Assembly (NCBI RefSeq): GCF_000003605.2
Contig: NW_003121911.1
Span: 1,499,667-1,534,444 of the forward strand
DNA length: 34,778 nucleotides
From: Saccoglossus kowalevskii
Taxonomy: Eukaryota; Hemichordata; Enteropneusta; Harrimaniidae
Direction: 5' to 3'
Below the pieces are notes generated by a model. That model saw only the letters and a program-made list of their open reading frames with translations, did no database searches and was not told where the DNA came from. A program made the translations under genes and the position numbers. Numbering within the stretch: the first letter of the stretch is position 1; every line of letters starts with the position of its first letter. This document shows positions 11,921 through 22,609 of the stretch, piece by piece.

Positions 11921-11991
11921 TTTTACGATGAGTCTACTGTTGTACATCGTAGTGTGTTTGGTATCATTGCCTAAGGCGTTGACCATTACCG
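11921..11991 (+). CDS. EGF gene A exon 1: signal peptide
   Basis: Acceptor 'ttcttatag' ends at 11920, then 7 nt of 5' UTR (ttttacg) and ATG at 11928. The signal peptide is MSLLLYIVVC followed by LVSLPKALT; donor gtgagt starts at 11992 in phase 1. The same 7-nt leader precedes the ATG in gene B, which supports this start. Confidence 0.85.
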
Positions 11992-14900
11992 GTGAGTGGT
12001 ATTAGGCTAATATTATCATTTCAGAATTCAGCAAAATAAATGCAGAATTTCCGAAGACAATTATTGTTGTTCTCTCTACAAGAACCAAATAAACAATATT
12101 CAAAAGAAACAGTACATTCTATATATTATATAGTACTGCAATTGAAAAGGATTTCTATAGTCGGTTTAATCGTGTGTGTAATCTGAACCAATGTATGGTC
12201 AATGTTCAGTGACCTGTGATGGACAATCAATGATATTTGTAAAAGAACAGGGTGGAGTTTTGACGTTAGTTTGCTCGTTATGTCTGCAATCAACATTCCC
12301 ACGTACGTTTGATGAGATGAGTGCATGCACTCCATTCATATTCATATATTTGTCACGTGACTAGTTTCAGCGTGTGTCTGAGTGATGTCATACTTATTAG
12401 ACATGGCTTGAAAACACGTCGATTGCTTGACGTGTGTAGTTAGATAAATAAATATATATATATACAAATATATATTTTTTAATAATCATGTTAATTCTAC
12501 ATGTTAATGAATACATTTGATTACAAATCATAATTACGCAAAAACGTGGTTCTTGCAGTCCATAACTAAATATTTGTTGAATTCTATGATTAAAAACAGC
12601 AATTGTATGTACCAAGCCATTTCGTGCCCGGGAGTTCTCATCTGTAACATTACCGCGATTTATACCAAATTCTAGACCCATACACGTCATGTTATACTCG
12701 TCCAAATCTCAAATATAAAAACAGTCTGTATTAAACATTGTATTTGTTCTTACAGTATGTGACCAAGTCTGTGTACATGCGTCTTCTTGCGATGCAAACA
12801 CTGACGGCTGTGCTTGTAACGCCGGGTGGTCTGGAACACAGTGCGGTGAGACTTGCGCTTTAGGGATTGACCATTACAAACTTAAAATATAGGGTAGATA
12901 CTTGAGGGTCTGCACATCAAAGCACTGGAGAGGAGAAATTACCACACACATATTCGATGTGCAGTTGTGTAGCAACAGGATTGTGCATAAAACAATATAT
13001 TATTGTGACATCGAAATATTGAGCAAAAAAGTGGCTATTTTATTTTTTCAGGCAAGTGTCTGTCATTTGTTAACGTTTCTAATATGTCCTTTTCTGTTTC
13101 AGATGGGTGTACTAATAATGACGTGTGTGGTCACGGTTCGTGTGTAGGCGGCAGTTGTGTCTGTGATTTGCAATGGATAGGAGAAACGTGTGGTACGTGT
13201 TTTCTGTATGTACAATAATATATTGTAGAAGTTAAAAACTACATACATGTGTATTTCAAACAACATTGCTGTTGTGTTGTTTTGTTTATATGTAATTTAC
13301 AAAGTGTGCAATTATGCGTTCTGATTGGTCGAAGGTTGTATTATAAGGAAGAAATACATGTGTTGAATTTATTTTGGTAGATAAATGTGGTTCTGGTACA
13401 TGTGTACATGGAGAATGTACCGCTGATAGTGGTTACACAGAGTGTGCCTGTGACGAAGGATGGGAACTTGATAGATGCAGTAGGTATACACTACACTGCC
13501 ATTTTGCTTCAATGTTAATTACTCTTCAGTCATCTTGTTTTTTTCTCTTGATGAAAAATTTCCTCCCTGTTATATAGGGTGGTACGCATATCGGTTTTCA
13601 AAACTGTTGATGAATTGTTGTTTACGGAAACAGTTATAAGCTGTTGGGTAAAAATATTAACGATTTAAAATATAATGAAAAGTGTATTGACATTTTGCAT
13701 AGTCATTGCATTGATGCTAACTGTTCCAATAATGTTGGGAATAGTTCATTAAACAACAATGAGAAGTAAAGGCACATACATCATAATCGATGTTGCAAAG
13801 TAGACTATGATTAGAGTTCCTGCCCATTCCTAGAAAAATGTATGAAATATTTGTGCTTTAATGGATATGAAGAAAAGTACATTTACAACGTTTACAATTT
13901 CAAAATATTGAATAGTTTTAAGACATTTTAATAATAGTAGGTTTATTTCTACACAAAAGAATCAATTTTTAACCATAATGAACAACGGATAAATGATTGT
14001 GCATTAACTATAACATTTATAAGTTGTGAATAAAATAGGTGACGTATACATTTGTATACACGTCCACGAACAGATTCTTGCAATTATGATAGAAACAAAC
14101 TTTTGGCCCGAGAATAATGATATTGTCGTAAAAATATTAAAGCGTTCGCTAGCTTTACAAAAACAAATCAAACTAAATTGTAAATACTATCTTCGTTGCA
14201 CTGTATATTATGTTTCAGGGGTATCATGTGACCAAATAACCAAATGTTATATGTAATTATGTATTTTATTTAGTCTGTTATTTCGCTGTTTTCATTTCGG
14301 CATCTCGTTCACAATTCATGATTAACAGGAAACTGTTTGACCAGTACTAATCCTTATATCAAATTATATGTTTGTTTTTTTCTAGATACGAATTTTATTC
14401 TTCTAGAAGCGAGGCATTTTTCTCTAATTTTTGTAGAGTTTAGATCTTATATCTGATAGAATGCCATATTTGTGTCTACTAGCAATATTTGATAATATCA
14501 CGTAGCCCTTTTTTGATATCCATATTACTATTTCCTTGTCTTTTGACCCATAGTTAGATACCTCGAATATTAGGGTTTTTGCACTTATGCAGTGTATTGG
14601 CATAGGCACATTTCCACACAATTGTATACATTTTTAAATCAACTTCTCCTTACGTCTGATGTATTCAAAACAGTCGCCATTAAAGGCGGACTGCACCTAG
14701 GATATTTATTTTTTTAATTAACCCAGTGGGATGCAATTTGGCGAATAAACCACAGTTGCTAGAAGAACCGTGAAAAAAACCTAGGTATATCTTCTGTGAG
14801 TTTCTGGTCTATCTATAAAACAAATAGTCTAGCGGCCGTCTAGCGGCCCTCCATCTTTTAATCATTATCATCTAAGACAATGGTTATTTAAGACAATTTC

Positions 14901-17900
14901 TCGCTCTCTCTCTCACTCTCTTCCTCACAAACATTTTGCTAAGATTGGTGTATGGTGGACGATGACAATGTATGTAACCATGGAACCTGTAACCGAGAAA
15001 CCGGACTGTGTGATTGTGATGAAGGATTCAGTGGTTACGATTGCGGTAAGACACGTTCTCGTTTCAAATCTTTGATTTTCCAAGCAATCTAAAGGGAAAT
15101 TGGTGATGCCTTTAAGGGGTATAATAAAGTGCTACGCGTTTGGTATTCGATGTTCAGTGTTACGTGTAAAATACTTATTCATTTCATTAATCTTCAAAGT
15201 TAGACATAAGGTACATTATCAATACTTTGTCCAACTAACTTGCTTATTGATGTGTTGAAGACGGTAAATCAATAATTTTAAAAGAATAATTTTAAAGGCA
15301 AATTTGATGAATTTACAGGTAGTATGCCACATTACAATTGTTGACTAACGTAATTGTAATTGCCGTTATATAAGATCTTAGTGGTGTATGTACGTATGTA
15401 GGGGAAAAGTACATGAGTATAATATTTGTGTGTTGTCATGTTATAGCTACGTGTGGGGATGGTACATGTGTGCATGGGGAGTGTACAGAAGAGAGTGGTT
15501 ACACTGAGTGTCTTTGTGATAGGGGTTGGAATGGAACACTCTGTGGTAGGTACAATATATTGTATCCATATATTTCATCTGTCAATGTATAGTCCGACAG
15601 CAACTCTTGGGTACATTCGTAATTCTAACATTCTAGTTCAGTCGCATAATTTCGTATTCATCATAACAGCCTGCTAACGGTACACTTATTCCAATTAACT
15701 ACAGTACAACAAAGTGCGTCGGTGCAAATATCTATCGTAACCTTACAGTGTAATGTATATACTGGTATATTGTATCCAGCATTACCATCTCTTTTCTGTA
15801 TACACAACATAGTTGTGCTGTCTATAGTGACTCTTATGTGAGCCCCTTATAGTAATTCGTCCAATATCACTACAATAAATCGCACATACGAACGAATTCA
15901 CAATTAAAATCACAACCACTCAATAAAAATAATTGATTTTTGTTATATTATTGTTGTTTCCCCTATTTTATCTAAGATGTCTGTGTGTCCGATGACGCCT
16001 GTATCTATGGTAACTGTGACACAGACACTGGCACGTGTGAGTGTGATGCAGGATGGAGTGGATATGATTGTGGTAAGTCAATAGTACGTCCTAATTCCGT
16101 CCGTTTCTTAAGAGCCAGAATTTTTGATATCCTTAAAAGTAAATAAAACCTTAAATATAGGAAAGTATACCTTGGTGAATGTACATTACGTAACGTGATT
16201 AATTATTCATGAATATGATGTTTTCTCATTTTAGGAACATGTGGACCTGGTACGTGCATACATGGTACATGTTCTGGCTCTTCTTGCATATGTTCGGGAC
16301 CGTGGACAGGATTACGATGTGGTATATTCACCTTTTCTCTTAGTTTCATAAATAGAAATGTAATGGACATCAAGGTGCATGCACTAATACATGTTATTCA
16401 CGATTACACGATTTCTACATTATTTCTTTTTGAAATTACATTGCAGCTGTTTATCACCATATCACTAATATGTGATTGGATATTTTTATGTATTTGAATG
16501 TTTTTGCATCACCAAGTCTTAATAGTGCAATGCTCACAGCTATTGCGAGGCAGCAACATTGTCATCTTCATCGTAGAATGTATGTTTGAGGTGACATCAG
16601 ATTCTGGTCTTGTTTTTAAAATATTCACTATGTTCTTTTTGGATTGGAACAATAGCAAATAAACTGAGCCACGAGCGTAAAGGATGAAGATACAATATAC
16701 AAATCTTGGATGATAGAAATCCTTGCTCAAAAGTTAAAAGTTTAGCAGATGGTAACTATGATGGTATCAAACAGTGCAGCGTTGTTTTGACAGCAATTCA
16801 AGTTCCAAGTAACTAATGAACTCAGCAAATAATGTGACTTGTAATATGCGACAATAAACGATAAGTAGTTTCTGGAGATCGGAACTGACTGTCTCTATTG
16901 GCCTGTTACGTATAACAGGTCGTTTGTTTTGAATATGAAAACAAGTAATTCCATTAACTCACTATAAACGTGATTGAAACTAGAAAACGTAAATTTAAAA
17001 GTGTCAAGTTTGGTTAAGAAAGAAAACAATAAATAAACGTATTTATATGACGTAGCTTATATACAAAATAATATATTTATGTGTTGAAACATATTTCATA
17101 CACATGTCACCTTTTTTTAGATGTACTATAAATCAATATTGAAAAAATCCACAGAAACTTCAATTAACATATTTGATTGCTAATACCATACATTATCCAT
17201 CAAGCCTTTGTTTAAAAAAATTGTTCTAGTTTTTGTCTATAAATGCATAGTGATTGGATAGGATTCGACCTACTCCTATGTTCTCATTTTGGTTAGGTGC
17301 AAGAAAGGACTGGTCTTATACTAGGAAATACCAAAACCACACGACACGGTAACTTGTCGGGTTTTCGAATCAGGATTATATACACCATTTATGAGTGAAC
17401 GTTCTACTCCAGCATTGTCCAGTGTTTCAGCACAAACATGATAATATCCATGGTAACTACTCAAGTCCAAGCTTAATAACGGTCAGGATAGTAGACCGCG
17501 TATGGTGCCGATATTTAAAGTCATATAAGAACGTGTGAGAGAGAAACTTATGTTAATTGTGCGTTTTTGTAAAAAAGAAGTGAGGATGAATCTAGTGAAA
17601 ATAGCAACTTGGGCTTTAAAGGCGACTAAAATGCATTTGAAGTTCCGGAGATTGGTTACAAGTAATAATTCTCCCTTACTATCAAGTGCTGTTGGGGCTC
17701 TAGTGGTCACGCAGACATTGTAAATATATGCAGGGTTACTGTGTAACAATTCTCAACTCACTGGCAAGATGCAAAAACAAACAATATCAAATTCAACGAG
17801 TTCATCACGACTTCACATCCCAGAAGTATTAGTATTTGGTAGACCATTCGTGTTTGTCAAAAATACAACTGAAAATTTAGTTATACAAAAGCTAATTTCA

Positions 17901-20411
17901 TCTGTGTAATTTTGTTTGGTATAAATATATTGCGAGGCAGATGAACACTTTGTGGATATCATACAACAATGTAAATGTGTTTAGTGTTTAATTCTAAGTC
18001 AACGCAACGAGTCTTTGTCAGTGACAAATTGAGGAATTGTATTTATGAAATCTCTACCTGTTTTATCTCACAGTATTGGAATGTTTCATTATTGACTCCC
18101 GTGTGCGAAGCACAAAAGGGAGTCTTTGCAGTTACCCTGTCTGTATGTCTGTATGTATGTATGTATGTATGTATGTATGTATGTATGTATGTATGATATG
18201 TATGTATGTATGTCACTTTTTTTGTTCCACCGTTATCTCAAGAACCACTAATCAAATTTTGGTGAAACTTGGTACATAGATGCTCTGGGATAATGCGCAG
18301 AGTTGATTAGGTTTTGGTAAAAATCNNNNNNNNNNNNNNNNNNNNNNNNNNNNNNNNNNNNNNNNNNNNNNNNNNNNNNNNNNNNNNNNNNNNNNNNNNN
18401 NNNNNNNNNNNNNNNNNNNNNNNNNNNNNNNNNNNNNNNNNNNNNNNNNNNNNNNNNNNNNNNNNNNNNNNNNNNNNNNNNNNNNNNNNNNNNNNNNNNN
18501 NNNNNNNNNNNNNNNNNNNNNNNNNNNNNNNNNNNNNNNNNNNNNNNNNNNNNNNNNNNNNNNNNNNNNNNNNNNNNNNNNTTTTCAGCTCTTGATATTT
18601 CGAGTAGTAATGATCACGTTTCAATGAAACTTAGCACATAGTTACTTGAGGACTGTGCAGAGACCTAATTAGTTTTTGGGTAAATATTTGTGCATATTAA
18701 TCACCTTATTAGCATAAATAGTTAATTTTCAGCTTTTCACCTGATACATGTATCTCAAGTACTATCATCACATTTCAATGAGACTTGCGACATAGATATT
18801 CTAGGACTATGCAGAGACCTAATTAATTTTGGGATAAATAATTGTGCCTATTAATTACCTAATTTGCATAATTAGTTAATTTTTTGCTGTTCTATGATGT
18901 CTAAAAACCACTCATTGGATTTAAATGAAACTTTTAAAGAGTACCTGTCACATTTCAATGAACCTAAGACTATGCACCATATTAGTTTTTGGTAAATATT
19001 TATGCTTCTTAATCACCTAATTAACATAATTAATTATAACTGATATCTCAAGTATTGATCATCACATTTGAATAAAACTTGGTACATAAATGCTCTAGGA
19101 CAATAAACAGTCTGATTAATTTTGGGTTAAAATCTGTAAAAAATTTTTTTGGTTCTAATCACATTTCAATGAAACTTGGTACATTGTGCAGACCTTATTA
19201 GTTTTACACTTAAATCTGTTCATATTAGTTACCTTATTTGCATAATTAGTTTTCAGCTATTCCATCAATATCTCAAGTATAAGTAATTTTGAATTAATTT
19301 TTAATGTGTCTCCAAAACTCTCAGCACACGGGAGTTCTTTCTAAGCTTTCTTTGATTTTATTTTAATGTATCCACCTCGTCTGTAGTGAGTAAATTTTTC
19401 TCATGTTCATGACCATTCGTCGTATTTATTTATTTTTACTTTCAAATTAAAATTGGCGTAAATATTCAAAGAAAATTAAAACTCATCACTACATCAATCT
19501 CGGAAATACTCAATACTCATTGCTATATTAACTGACTGCATACCACCGCGGAGAATTGACCCTTTTATTGCTCAGATCATGCATAAGTTTAATAACACTG
19601 TTTGTACGCAAAGAAAAATGTAAAGCCGAATATAAAGGTCGTTCCCTTCCAGATATCCGACTAACCAATTGTTTAAAAACAGATTTAAACTGCTTTCTTT
19701 AACAAAACAAGTTGAAAGCACTATTCATGAATAAAAAAAATCATGTCGCAACGTTTTTATCAAAACCCAGTATTCTTGATTATTCCACAAATGAATTAAT
19801 TTATTTATTATTGTGTAGATACATGTGGCAGTACGTTGTGTTATATCGGAGAATGTTATACCAACGACTATGGGTCTGATATGACTTGTGTATGCTATAA
19901 TGGCTGGACCGGTGGACACTGTGATCAGGGTAGGTGTTGAAACGCACAATAGTTATTACTGTTCAACATACCTTATTGTATGTTTATATTGATGTTAAAT
20001 AATTTATATTGGTTAACATACCCTACGGTATTCTTATATCAGTAAAGAATTTTGTTATCGTTAACATTGTCGTTAGCTATATAATTGTTATTGATCTACA
20101 TTGTATTTTTAAGACGTGCAGCATATTTTGACCCCTGTATCAAGTGTGCTTGTATTTATACTACGGTACTTGATGTCTGTTTAGTAGCCTGACATGTAGG
20201 TGTGAGTAGGCCCTCACCGGCCGAACGGCATCAGACCTCACTGTGTTGGGTTTGGAGCACTGCTGAGGGCGCAACGCGATCTCGTCAGTCTTTCTGTTTA
20301 ACAGCTCAGAGAGTTTATTATTGTACTGTTACAGATAACAGTAAAGCTGAACTGGTCGAGACAAGCATGTTGATGCTAGTTATGACTGGCTTAGTCATAT
20401 TTGCTGGATGA
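11928..20411 (+). CDS. EGF gene A: secreted/surface protein with 8 EGF modules (spliced, 304 aa)
   Basis: Spliced gene with ten coding exons: 11928-11991, 12756-12845, 13103-13192, 13381-13479, 14944-15045, 15447-15545, 15977-16072, 16235-16321, 19819-19929, 20335-20411. Total is 915 nt, giving 304 residues plus stop. Exon 1 is a signal peptide (MSLLLYIVVCLVSL). Exons 2-9 each encode one six-cysteine EGF module ending C-x-C-x8-C with a conserved aromatic (usually GW or GF), with two-residue linkers, much like the compact arrays of tenascin-type EGF domains. Every internal junction is phase 1. No calcium-binding EGF consensus is visible. Exon 10 gives a hydrophobic tail with no cytoplasmic extension, so a GPI-anchor signal is likely. 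The first module has the O-fucose pattern C2-x4-S/T-C3 and the fifth has an N-G-T sequon. The role is unknown; an extracellular adhesion, ligand or recognition protein is inferred. Confidence 0.85.
12150..12325. other. conserved block in intron 1 of gene A
   Basis: This aligns to gene B 23617-23885, which carries about 73 extra nt near its start. The core 12212-12319 has no indel relative to B over 108 nt. It is not part of the spliced product as I read it. It may be a regulatory element or the relic of a coding sequence. Confidence 0.5.
12756..12845 (+). CDS. EGF gene A exon 2: EGF module 1
   Basis: Cysteine spacing is C-x3-C-x5-C-x6-C-x-C-x8-C. CVHASSC fits the POFUT1 O-fucose consensus (C2-x4-S/T-C3), the only module in the gene that does. 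Acceptor 'cttacag', donor gtgaga. Confidence 0.85.
13103..13192 (+). CDS. EGF gene A exon 3: EGF module 2
   Basis: Spacing is C-x5-C-x4-C-x4-C-x-C-x8-C with CGHGSC and a DLQWIGETC end. Acceptor 'tgtttcag', donor gtacgt. Confidence 0.85.
13381..13479 (+). CDS. EGF gene A exon 4: EGF module 3
   Basis: Spacing is C-x4-C-x4-C-x8-C-x-C-x8-C with CGSGTCVHGEC. Acceptor 'ttggtag'. The donor gtaggt starts at 13480 after A, not the usual G, so the junction codon becomes AAT (Asn). A frame running on past the donor to 13577 is intronic. Confidence 0.82.
14944..15045 (+). CDS. EGF gene A exon 5: EGF module 4
   Basis: Spacing is C-x7-C-x4-C-x6-C-x-C-x8-C. The acceptor is an unusual AAG (ttgctaag) where gene B has ttgctcag. 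The donor gtaagacacgtt is shared with B. Confidence 0.82.
15447..15545 (+). CDS. EGF gene A exon 6: EGF module 5
   Basis: Spacing is C-x4-C-x4-C-x8-C-x-C-x8-C. The encoded module is identical in gene B, and the DNA differs at one base. It carries an N-G-T glycosylation sequon (GWNGTLC). Acceptor 'gttatag', donor gtaggt. Confidence 0.87.
15977..16072 (+). CDS. EGF gene A exon 7: EGF module 6
   Basis: Spacing is C-x5-C-x4-C-x6-C-x-C-x8-C, with SDDACIYGNC and DAGWSGYDC. Acceptor is AAG (tatctaag), as in gene B; donor gtaagt. Confidence 0.87.
16235..16321 (+). CDS. EGF gene A exon 8: EGF module 7
   Basis: The shortest module, C-x4-C-x4-C-x4-C-x-C-x8-C (CGPGTCIHGTC...GPWTGLRC). Acceptor 'tcattttag'; the donor gtatat is weak but matches gtataa in B. 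The intron before it (162 nt) is alignable to B near its 3' end. Confidence 0.85.
16322..18094. other. left part of expanded intron 8 of gene A
   Basis: Noncoding intron sequence with no recognised exon. The open frames at 16509-16730 (minus) and 17483-17749 (both strands) match nothing I know and lack EGF cysteine patterns. Gene B's whole intron 8 is only 551 nt. Confidence 0.5.
18141..18213. repeat. (TATG)n microsatellite
   Basis: Nearly perfect tetranucleotide run with one interruption (tatgatatg), inside the left end of the intron 8 element. Confidence 0.9.
18326..18581. other. assembly gap (256 N)
   Basis: A run of N inside the tandem-repeat element. The true repeat copy number here is unknown. 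Confidence 0.99.
19819..19929 (+). CDS. EGF gene A exon 9: EGF module 8
   Basis: The longest module, C-x4-C-x4-C-x10-C-x-C-x8-C, with CGSTLCYIGEC and YNGWTGGHC. It is identical at protein level to gene B exon 9. Acceptor 'ttgtgtag', donor gtaggt. Confidence 0.87.
20335..20411 (+). CDS. EGF gene A exon 10: hydrophobic C-terminal tail
   Basis: Acceptor 'tgttacag' ends at 20334 in phase 1, TGA at 20409-20411. It encodes DNSKAELVETS, then a hydrophobic stretch (MLMLVMTGLVIFAG) that ends the protein. A small-residue site (DNS), a short polar spacer and a terminal hydrophobic run fit a GPI-anchor signal. The frame open from 20202 is intronic read-through. Confidence 0.8.
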
Positions 20412-20830
20412 TATATATACCTCTTCCACAACTGACCAATTTCGGGAATTTTGTGTTCTCGATATTCCGTCCTATTGCGTAAGCCACTTGTAACATTTCA
20501 AAGATGGTCCAATACGGTGCAGGGTTTCGCAATTTTCAAAATCAAATATTGAACTGGAGAACGATTTTAGTAATTATTGCACGGTCATTTACCTCTGAAT
20601 ATAGAATTCACATGGAACAACAATTTTAATAAATCAACTGGCTCAATGCGCTTACCCGTCTTCACCCCCCCCCCCACTTATAATTAAAATACATATATAC
20701 ATGTTTACCTTCTTCATTACTCACTATAACATGTAGCGATCGAAATAGTCAATTATTTCTTTTCAATTGTTGTTTTATATTCATTGTTTTGTTTTTACAC
20801 TTAATAAATTGATTTTTAAATTAGTGTTGT
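20412..20830 (+). other. 3' UTR of EGF gene A
   Basis: AATAAA at 20803-20808 is the likely poly(A) signal. A segment ending 'gcacggtc' at about 20553-20588, built on gaacgatttt and ttgcac words, matches a similar segment downstream of gene B (about 29548-29575). The duplicated unit therefore reaches at least this far. Confidence 0.45.
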
Positions 20831-22209
20831 TTCTCGTTTTTGTATTATGAATAGCCTACGATAAAACACAGATCACATATTCTACATGTCTACCAATTCT
20901 ACCAATCTTCCATGCTGTGTTTGAAAATTGAATAAGATGTTATACTTTTCTCAAATATTCCAAAATATTTGTAACAAAGTACATCTGCACAAATCTGGCC
21001 ACAAAGGAATTACAAGGGTGGCATCATGCGCATTCTCAATCAGTAGGTATGTGCCAAACGAAGAGGACAATAATGGAACCTGGTTTGCCGTGTTATAAAC
21101 AGTACGTTTTGTTGTAATTGCTTTTTCTACAGGCTTATCTAAATATAGGGTTAAAAGTACAACAGAAGTACTGAAAATTGTTTTTCAGCTATATCCATTG
21201 GCTATTGCCGATAATAACATTTCTAGAACGTGACAAGTGTAGAGGTGATGACCATAGCCGTGCATTTAACTAACAAAACCCCACCAAAGTGCACAAAAAC
21301 AACCTTCCTACTTAGACCTTAACATGCCGCGTGCTTGTTCACCAAAAGTGAACTCTACAGTGCGCCGCTTACGATTAATTGCTTTCAATCAGGGGTGTAT
21401 TCTGCCCTCGCCCGATAGGACTGAGCACCACAATAAGTTCGATGCTTTCGCTGTATGTAACGTTGAGCAAATGTCACATAAAGTTGTGAAATGAGACTAC
21501 ACAAAAAACAGCCAATTAGTGAATTGAAATATTACCAATTCGTAAATGTAGAAATGGGTAACAAGACAATATCCCAGCACCATCTATTGAACATTTTCAC
21601 ACTTAAAGTTGCAAGTTCATTGTCAAACAATAATTGTCGTTCAATAGTAAGTAATTTGCATACAATGAAATTAAATAATGGGGAAGTACTGGTTTACATA
21701 TTTACTAACATATATGTATGACATGGTGTAGACCATAAACAATACAGTGTGACCGACAGGGTGGCGTGTTGTCCATTAAAGAGAACCTTGTTGTCTTACG
21801 GGTGTTAAATGACTTTCAACGAGTTTCTTTCTTTCTACAATAGAATCTTCACAATGCATTAAGAGGAAAGTATATTCCAATTTACTGCTATACACATCCT
21901 AAATTTATATAACTAATGTCAACAAAAATACAGGGACATGCCAGGGAGTGTAAGTAACTTTTTAAGGCTGCCAGGGCCAGGGATGCCAGTGTAATTTATT
22001 ATAAGTATAAGAGTCAATTATTTATTCTTGTTTTATTACCTGTAAATTTTATTACAGTTTCTTCCAATCTTATAATTTTTTAGTGCACTATGAATAACTT
22101 ATAGTTAATTAATTTTGTGAATGTTTACTGTGAGTGCTGTTCTCGTGTAAATTTGCGAACCAATGTATTAGAGTTACGTGAAGGTTATTGGATTTTTACA
22201 AATGCTAAA
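20831..22209. other. intergenic between EGF genes A and B
   Basis: No gene or clear repeat recognised. The 76-codon frame at 21491-21721 has no resemblance to a known family. Confidence 0.45.
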
Positions 22210-22520
22210 AAAAAGTTACATTTAGATATATGAACAAAGGCAAACATTCTCAAGGTTCAATCAAATTAAAATATTGTTGGTGTCTTATTCAGCCCTATCC
22301 TCCGTAGCATATTGTTCTTTGGCCTCTTTGTGTACTTTTGTCAACAGCACCCCCAACAACTGCTGGGATTCCATTGAAAAAAGAAACGGGTCTCCTTAAC
22401 AACAAGAACTGTGTGATCCCGATTCATTCCCGAGGTTCCTACCACCAAACAACAATTTCAATGAATATCGTAATGGTATAGTACTTTTTGTATGCGATAT
22501 AATAACAGACAAGTCGTATA
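22210..22520 (+). promoter_or_regulatory. upstream block of EGF gene B, shared by genes A and C
   Basis: Counterpart of 10225-10558. The run from ccaccaaacaacaatt to aagtcgtata (about 80 nt) aligns with A at roughly four of five positions, and the ttggtgtcttattcagccc part matches gene C best. It ends about 90 nt before the inferred 5' UTR donor, much closer than in A. Confidence 0.5.
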
Positions 22521-22559
22521 CCGTGGTTTCCAGGTGATATTGCTCCACATTTAGGTTTT

Positions 22560-22609
22560 CTGCCATTTTGTAGTGCACTAAGTCCTGCGACACGGACGAA
22601 AATATTTAG
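22560..22609 (+). other. inferred 5' UTR exon of EGF gene B (3' end)
   Basis: Donor gtaagttatta begins at 22610 and aligns with the gene A donor region. The left boundary is unknown. Confidence 0.4.

Larger units (their letters stand above)
18095..19335. mobile_element. inverted-repeat element with internal ~130-150-nt tandem repeats
   Basis: The element is bounded by perfect 12-nt inverted repeats, actcccgtgtgc at 18095-18106 and gcacacgggagt at 19324-19335. Inside, after a (TATG)n run, a unit with 'atctcaag', 'catttcaatgaaacttgg', 'acatag', 'gcagag.cctaatta' and 'cataattagttaattttcag' repeats several times in diverged form. An assembly gap interrupts it. It looks like a non-autonomous element carrying internal tandem repeats, inserted in intron 8 of gene A. 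No transposase frame is present. Confidence 0.6.

Noticed and set aside
12902-13147. 81-codon frame overlapping exon 3 of gene A
   Set aside because: It is in a different frame from the EGF module; the EGF cysteine pattern and phase 1 splice sites identify the real frame.
18141-18213. Regularly spaced repeats resembling an array
   Set aside because: A simple TATG microsatellite without spacers; not CRISPR.
20202-20411. ATG at 20202 as start of a separate 69-aa gene
   Set aside because: The last 25 codons are exon 10 of gene A; the upstream part is intron read-through.
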